A stretch of 64,000 bases of DNA, taken from Blasia pusilla (lineage: Eukaryota > Marchantiophyta > Marchantiopsida > Blasiales). Below, piece after piece: positions 58,211-64,000 of this stretch; position 1 is the first letter of the stretch, and the number at the start of each line of letters is the position of its first letter. The position numbers were made by a program, and so were the translations under genes. The DNA is taken from positions 24,428,001 to 24,492,000 of the forward strand of contig CM114274.1 of the NCBI GenBank assembly GCA_050084515.1. The letters are read 5' to 3'. Under the pieces are notes generated by a model, which did not search any database, was not told where the DNA came from, and saw only the letters and a program-made list of their open reading frames with translations.

Positions 58211-60733
58211 ATTGAGTAAGCCTGGCTTTTAGCATTATGTTACTCCGCGGACGTGTATGTCCTTAGAATCCATGGATTTCATGCAGTGCGTGAATTGTTC
58301 GGCAACAAAAAGCTATCAAGTTGGGAAGCATTCTAGCTAAGAAAAATGTGACTATCCTTTTCGCAACAACTTAGATCATCGATGGATAAAGGATGTGCAT
58401 CGATGGCAACCTTTTAACTAAAGCGATAGAAATTTAACAAGAGGGAGAGCTGAGTTGAAGATCATCATCGAACCTGCGTGCATATGAATGCCAAGGTTTG
58501 AAGGCAGAAGTCAGTGTGAAAGGGCGGTCAGTACAGTGAGATCAAACCATCTCTTGCGTTTGCACGTTGAAGGTGACGGAACCCGCCGCGCCATGCGGCG
58601 GATCATGGAATTAGGAACAATGAAAATTATGTCCTGCCCGTAGTCTCGAGAACTCAGTCTTCGCTTACGTCGATATATTTCAAGAATTCCTTCACGACTG
58701 CATCCCGAATTCGTCCTGCTACTGTGCGAATACCAGAGACACTTGCAAATACATCGGTACAGGATCATTGCGACAGCGAGTTGGAGACTGAAGCATTCTG
58801 AATGTTAACAGCGGGCGACGTCTTACTATCTTAGAAACTGATGAAGGAGAGTTTTGGTACCTATTTCACAAACGTACAATTGCGATTCGATTGCTATTTT
58901 TGTTGTCAGCTTGGCTGACACACAATTTTGATACCAGTAACACAAAAATGCTTATTACACGCTGGATTCTTTTTCTGTGTTCTCACTTTGGTACAATCAT
59001 TCGCAAAACTCGTTTTCCTTTCAATGTTAGATGAGCTGTCCTGAAGATTTTGAAGTATTGAAATTCTTTACATGTCACCGTTTCTGAAGCGCTACGCATC
59101 AAAACCAATCGTTCTAAACCTAAGATGAGGCGCCCTTAGGTCTTTAACGGCGCAGCCAGGCTAATATTCTGTCCTTTCCCGGAGCCCTTGAGCTCAAAAT
59201 ATGCTGTCACCGAATATTATGGGTCCTCCTGAAGGCGCTTTCGAGCTAGACTGCATACTCCGGACTAGCCATTACTGTCGTGATCAATGTTCATGCATGT
59301 TGCGGTGAAACGGCACGAGTAGATTCATGTTTGTCACACATCTTGCTGCATACCGCTGCACGGAGTATCGTGAGCCGATTCCTTACAGACGCTCTGAGCC
59401 ATGCAGATCTTCCCATAATCTAGAAATATGGCCCTGTGCCAAGTCTCCAAAACTGCCGCACCAGGGCTCCCGGTCACTTCTTAGACCTGTGCCGGAACAG
59501 AAGCGACTGTTCAAGTGTCCCTTCTGCTTTCCAGTGGCGCCGTGTCGATTGGGAATGGCCTCGTCCGGCTCGCTGCCTCTTTGTAACACTACAGACGCTG
59601 TCGTCATAAGCTCTGCAGGAAGATGCGTAATTCGTTCCTAGCTGACGTTTGGCTGTCATAGAAGCGTTAGGATAATCGAAATCGTATGTTTATCACATCA
59701 CTTGTCCGGGTGGTGACCCACGACTGTAAGGTGGAGTGCTCCCCTACGCCCGACAGAAGAGGAAACTATGGGGAGCGGGAACATGGAAGAGCGAAAATTA
59801 CGGAGACGATGCAAGTACGGGAAAGAATTCATCCAGCAAACTCCAAATTCTAGAGGGTCCACCAAACGATACTAGTTTCTCCATAAAGCATCCCAAACGT
59901 ACAACCAGACCCCCGTACCGTGCTCAGACTAGGACTATGATGATATAAACCCTCTCTGTCGACTCCAACCACTGAGATTAAGGTCTCACATGTAGGCACC
60001 GCGCCAGGGTCAGAGACTTTTCTGACGCTGGCGAATTTGCGAGCTTCGGTTTGAAAGTTGTGGGTGAATTGCGTTTGGGGTTTTGTGCCCAATTTTACCG
60101 GCATGTGCGATCTCGTCCAGAGTAGAACTACCAGCGAGAGAAACTGGTACCAAACAAAATCAACCGTCTTCTCGGGATCAGTCGTCACTGTAGGATATTC
60201 AAGAACACAGTTATCATTAAGGAACCTTCAACTGGACAGAGGCGTTCAGCAGGGAAGCGACCGTTCTTAGAGTGAATTTGGTGGACGACTGGATTCATTT
60301 GGAGATTCTTCAAAGGAGGCTCTCTGACCATAGGATTGTACGGAAACGGGTCCAATCGGGGACTAATCGACCTTTGATCAGAAAAGCCGGCTCCGTAAAT
60401 GCCCGAGCGATGTGCGCATTCCTAGATTCATCAGGAAACGGAACTCATTGATCTAAAAGAAAATTCTTCTGGGACAGAAATACAGCCCGAAAGTCAATGT
60501 TCAAAATTTTCATTCCAGGGCCTTTCCTCCCTTTTAGACACCGGTCCATCGATAAGGTATCTACTCCATACGTCTGTGTCGTGCCGTGAGCATCTACAAC
60601 TATCTGCAGAGCGCAAGTTTTGGAGCTAGTCATGAGGAGTAGTTTGTTTACACTACGGGATCTTGTAGATGGAATTGACGGTAACCGGTAACTACTATCG
60701 CTATCTCCAGCTATAGCGGGTTCGCCACAGCAA
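58211..60733. other. Intergenic region between GT14 and CMSS1
   Basis: No gene recognised. Scattered open frames on both strands (59327-59641, 59383-59659, 59736-60188, 60445-60816) carry no family signature. Confidence 0.5.
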
Positions 60734-60750
60734 TTTAGGGTTAGGGTTTT
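60734..60750 (+). promoter_or_regulatory. Telo-box (two TTTAGGG-type repeats) upstream of CMSS1
   Basis: TTTAGGGTTAGGGTTTT, reverse complement AAAACCCTAACCCTAAA, lies about 222-238 bp before the CMSS1 ATG. Telo-boxes are enriched in promoters of plant translation and ribosome-biogenesis genes, which fits the neighbour's predicted role. Confidence 0.6.
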
Positions 60751-60971
60751 CGCACCAGGGGTTCGGGGTTTTAGCCAGGGCGGATACGGTCTTCCTCTGT
60801 ATCCAGATTCCTCCATTCCAGTTCAGTGGGAAGTATGGGTGATGGGATTGCAGCTTCAATCATCGAGGAAATGAGGATGACTTGAAGCTGTGTCCATCCT
60901 GGGAACTGATAGTCGGACCGAGGAGCGTTCTCGCGGATCAATTCCGACTGGGGAGGAAATTTCTGGGGGAA

Positions 60972-63535
60972 ATGGCGAAAGGAGATGATGCCGTGGCGAA
61001 GAATCGCAATAAGGCGATTAGGAAGCGTATGCGCAGAGCAGGCGGGGATACCGTTGAAGCCATGCAAGGCGTTCAAGCGCACAAGCGCAGGCGTAAAGCT
61101 GGATTGCGACGCAATTGCGAGGTTCGTTGTTCCTTTCACTTCCGGGAAATTATGGGTTGGAACGGATAGTTACGAAAGTTTCGAGAATCTGAATTTCTGT
61201 ATTTTGTGTGCACGTGTGGCCACTACCTTTTGAATTTCTTGCTGAGTGCCGCCTTCGTACTAGTATTGTGATAAAATTTGGCCGTAGCAGACTGTGGCCT
61301 AGAAGAATTTTGAGGCGGAGCTTAGTTCAACTCATGCAATGGTGAACAAGTTTTTCGGGCTACTCCTATTCTTCTATCTTAAAGCTCAGAGATTAATTCC
61401 GAGTAATTCGCGGACGACGTCAGGAAATCGACTTGCGCATATAATCATCTTGTACCTTTGTTGATGGAAGAGGGGTGATCGAAAGGTGTCATTCTAATTT
61501 AGGGCAGTTTATAATCGAATCTCAACTCACAGCTCGATTAAAAGTTCCGTTCTTTTTTATCATCCCAACTATCGGTCCCACGCCAGTTTAGACGAAAGAA
61601 GAAATCAGATAGAACACAAAAATTTGTCAGGATGGGAGGTTTTGCAAAGACACGGAATCTAGTCCAATCTTGGGAGGAACCGATGAGATGGGGATTGTAT
61701 CGTAGGGTCGAAGTTGTTATCTGCAAAAGGTATTGGGATTGGTCCTAATCGAATGGTTTGGTCAGATTTCAGAATCAGCTGGATTACTTCTTCAATTCAT
61801 GTTTTGATAATAAAGCTAGTCAACTCCCCTTGATGGACCTCCCATGTGCTTTCTCATCCACAGCCCTGGGCATCTCAAGCATAAGATTGCCATCAGTGGT
61901 GTCGATTGATATTTACTCTGATATGAAGGTATTAAATGCTGGGCTGTAGATCTATAACTTGGATGGACTAACTTGAAGATCACAATTGGATGATTCAGGG
62001 CATGTGTTACAAGCTCCCAACTCCTCAAGACCCTTTTCTTGACAACTATGATCGCAAGAAACAAAGGGAAAAAAACCGGGAGTTGAGGAAAGCAGCTGCC
62101 ATACAGCCCCTAGAATTTGAAACACTTGAAGTTGTTGATACGCCTTTTAAGGAGAATCCTCTTGTGGAAGGTATAGAGGATCCAGATGCGGATTTGAATG
62201 CAGGGTACGATAAGCAACTCAAAAGGAGAAAAGTTGTGGAAGAGGCAGCTGCAGAGGTTGATCAGTTGGAGAAGCAGAAGCGCCGAAAGAAGAGAAAGCT
62301 GGAGGAAAACCAGCTGTCCAAGCAGGAAAGTGATGGAGCTCCCAGTAAAGTGATCGTCCCTGAATCATTGAAGCCTGAAGATATAATCTCAGTTGATAAT
62401 GGCCAGATGGTAGAGAGCAGAGGTAGCAAAGTAGAATTCTTCACTGAAATGGTGCAAGCTGTGTTATTAGAAGCGGGGTTGATAGATGAGGAATCTACCA
62501 GCCCTATCAATGTAGAATGGAAACAGATAGCCAATGAAGTGTCCACTTCATTCCATCAGCAATGCTGGGAATCCCATGGTAAAGTTGGAGATATCCTAGC
62601 TAGCTGTTCTCTTGGGTGGGAGGAACGGGCAGTAGGCTATGTCACCACTTTGGCAGCCCACATCAGAGAGCACCGTAGAAAACTTGAATTTCCCCGTACA
62701 CCTGTTGTTCTCATCATCGTCTCCTCCCAAGAGCAGGCCTTGCAGGTAAGTGCCTTCTTTTCTCTCTACCATTCTGTCCTTTTTTAATTGCTTCCTGACA
62801 TGATCAATCAAATTCTTTCCCAGTGGTTGGGAAAGAATTCAATTGCTTGATGTCGCGCAAGTTTTCTGTTTCTTGCCTTTGGCAGTATGGTGATGCGGTT
62901 TTTTAATATTGCCTTCCAAACTCTCAAAAGTGAAGTCTGTTGTCCCTCAGATCTCTTATTGACTAAAATGTTTGGTGTAGTGACTCAGTTTCTTCTTCAG
63001 TTCATAACTGTATGAAGGTATCCTTAAGCAGCCTTTTCTGTTGTCTTCCATAGGTGAGACGTGTTTGCAAGGTTTTGAAAACAGCTCTTGCTATCTCATC
63101 GGTGTGTCTGCACACTGGAACAAGCATTGATCATCAGAGCAAAGGGTGAGCCTATTCCATTGTACTGAAAGACCAGGTGTTTCCACTTTGTTGAAGGATG
63201 ACTCTTCGTAAGGTTTTCTTATCATAACAGAATTAAGAGTTATATTTGGTGCACATGGGAGATGAATGTGCTTTTCTTTCTCAGTTGTGGTGGGTTTGCT
63301 GTCTATTGTCCTGAAGGTGCTTCGTGTCTTTATATTTGAGAGGCTAAGGTGATAGTTACATCCACGAACCATGAATTGAGTTTCAAATGATCTAAAATTT
63401 CTCAAATTAACGATCATGTTCTTCTTGGTTTGCAGGTTGAAGACTCAAACACCAGATATAATAGTGGCCACCCCAGACCGACTTTGTGAATTACTTGCAG
63501 TTCAAAGCATCACACTCTCTAGTTTATCACTTCTT
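60972..63535 (+). CDS. CMSS1/Cms1-like ribosomal small-subunit biogenesis protein, 3' end outside window
   Basis: Four exons join in frame at consensus sites: 60972-61121, 61999-62745, 63054-63145 and 63436-63535; the next donor GTAAGG opens an intron running past the last recognisable coding base. The visible product has 363 residues. The N-terminus is very basic (KNRNKAIRKRMRR, then KRRRKAGLRR), as for a nucleolar protein. After GMCYKLPTPQDPF comes a charged, coiled-coil-like stretch rich in Lys/Glu (about 60-145). A conserved Cms1 domain follows: VVLIIVSSQEQALQ, VCKVLKTAL, LHTGTSIDHQSKG and DIIVATPDRL, a DEAD-helicase-like TPxRL motif without a visible helicase motif I. The start follows from the first ATG in the frame. 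Cms1 in yeast is linked to 90S/40S pre-ribosome assembly; plant function is inferred. Confidence 0.85.
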
Positions 63536-64000
63536 GTAAGGCTACGCTGGGAATCCTTAAAGCAAGTTTCTGTGGATTTTTATGTCAATTTTGTATACAG
63601 CAGTATCTTCACATGCTTAGCAACAGTCAATCCTCAGATGCTTTCAGTGAGTCGTATGGGAGACTTTATGGAAGTAGGAGAGAGCGACTCAGTCAAAATG
63701 CTGACTCCATGGACTTGGGAGAAGCCTGATAGAAAGTTTTTGTGCCAGCATTGAGTTTTTCACATGATTATGAGTCTCTGATCTAAGGGCTTTCTAGGTC
63801 ACATGAGTTTTCAAGTCCTGTCTTGAATCCTTCTTCCAAGGATCACACTCAAGAGAGTCCAGCAATTTGTGTATACTCAGCAATGAAGGTTTAGAAAGGC
63901 ATAAGTCTTTTACGATATAACATCTTTATCAAAATGTTCCTGTTGGGTCTATATGCATGAAAATATCCCTCCGAAGATTAGGCTGGTGATGGTAGCCCTC
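63536..64000. other. Start of CMSS1 intron 4, to the window edge
   Basis: An open frame continues past the donor to 63754, but its residues depart from the family. A short retained-intron product is possible; no further exon was recognised before the edge. Confidence 0.45.

Noticed and set aside
60445-60816. A divergent minus-strand gene sharing the CMSS1 promoter
   Set aside because: The open frame of 123 codons includes the telo-box region translated as protein and has no family resemblance, signal or exon signals.

Overview
This is nuclear DNA of a land plant. It holds a GPI-anchor type glucan endo-1,3-beta-glucosidase (GH17 plus X8/CBM43), a plant-type GT14 glycosyltransferase and an intron-rich ribosome-biogenesis gene (CMSS1/Cms1 family), set among Ty3/gypsy, Ty1/copia, LINE, hAT and plant Transposase_24 remnants. 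Introns are short and coding base composition is balanced. I cannot name the species; the element types and repeat density would fit a repeat-rich bryophyte, lycophyte, fern or gymnosperm as well as other plants.

Layout. 0-3.6 kb: a decayed multi-exon gene, cut by the left edge, with an AT-hook and a transposase-like second half, broken by six nonsense codons in one reading frame. 3.6-7.2 kb: unrecognised remnants, a fragment of proteasome subunit alpha-5 exon 1, and tandem and purine-rich repeats. 7.2-13.2 kb: no gene, but two sets of diverged complex repeats. 13.2-26 kb: AT-rich, with an inverted repeat, a Transposase_24 pseudogene, a LINE 3' fragment and a copia relic. 26.1-28.1 kb: the GH17 gene (minus strand). 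29.3-30.2 kb: an isolated GC-rich repeat block. 31.0-33.6 kb: a hAT transposase pseudogene.

33.8-54.3 kb is one large diverged satellite field (units about 175 bp, two related subfamilies, with a reversal of orientation near 35.4 kb). It has been invaded by a truncated gypsy element (36.5-40.6 kb), a LINE (41.3-44.6 kb) and a second, longer gypsy element (46-54 kb). The second gypsy element is the most interesting thing here. Between its protease and its reverse transcriptase, in the same reading frame, lies a DNMT3-like cytosine-5 DNA methyltransferase domain. The domain is dead in this copy: seven in-frame stops, all TAG, one of them replacing the Gln of the catalytic Pro-Cys-Gln motif.

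54.3-64 kb is gene territory again: a 200-bp duplication flanking a pyrimidine-rich promoter-like stretch, the single-exon GT14 gene (57.0-58.2 kb), and the first four exons of CMSS1 (60.97 kb to beyond the right edge), with a telo-box motif upstream of its start. The host genes do not form a pathway; GH17 and GT14 both act on cell-wall or secretory glycans, and CMSS1 acts in the nucleolus.
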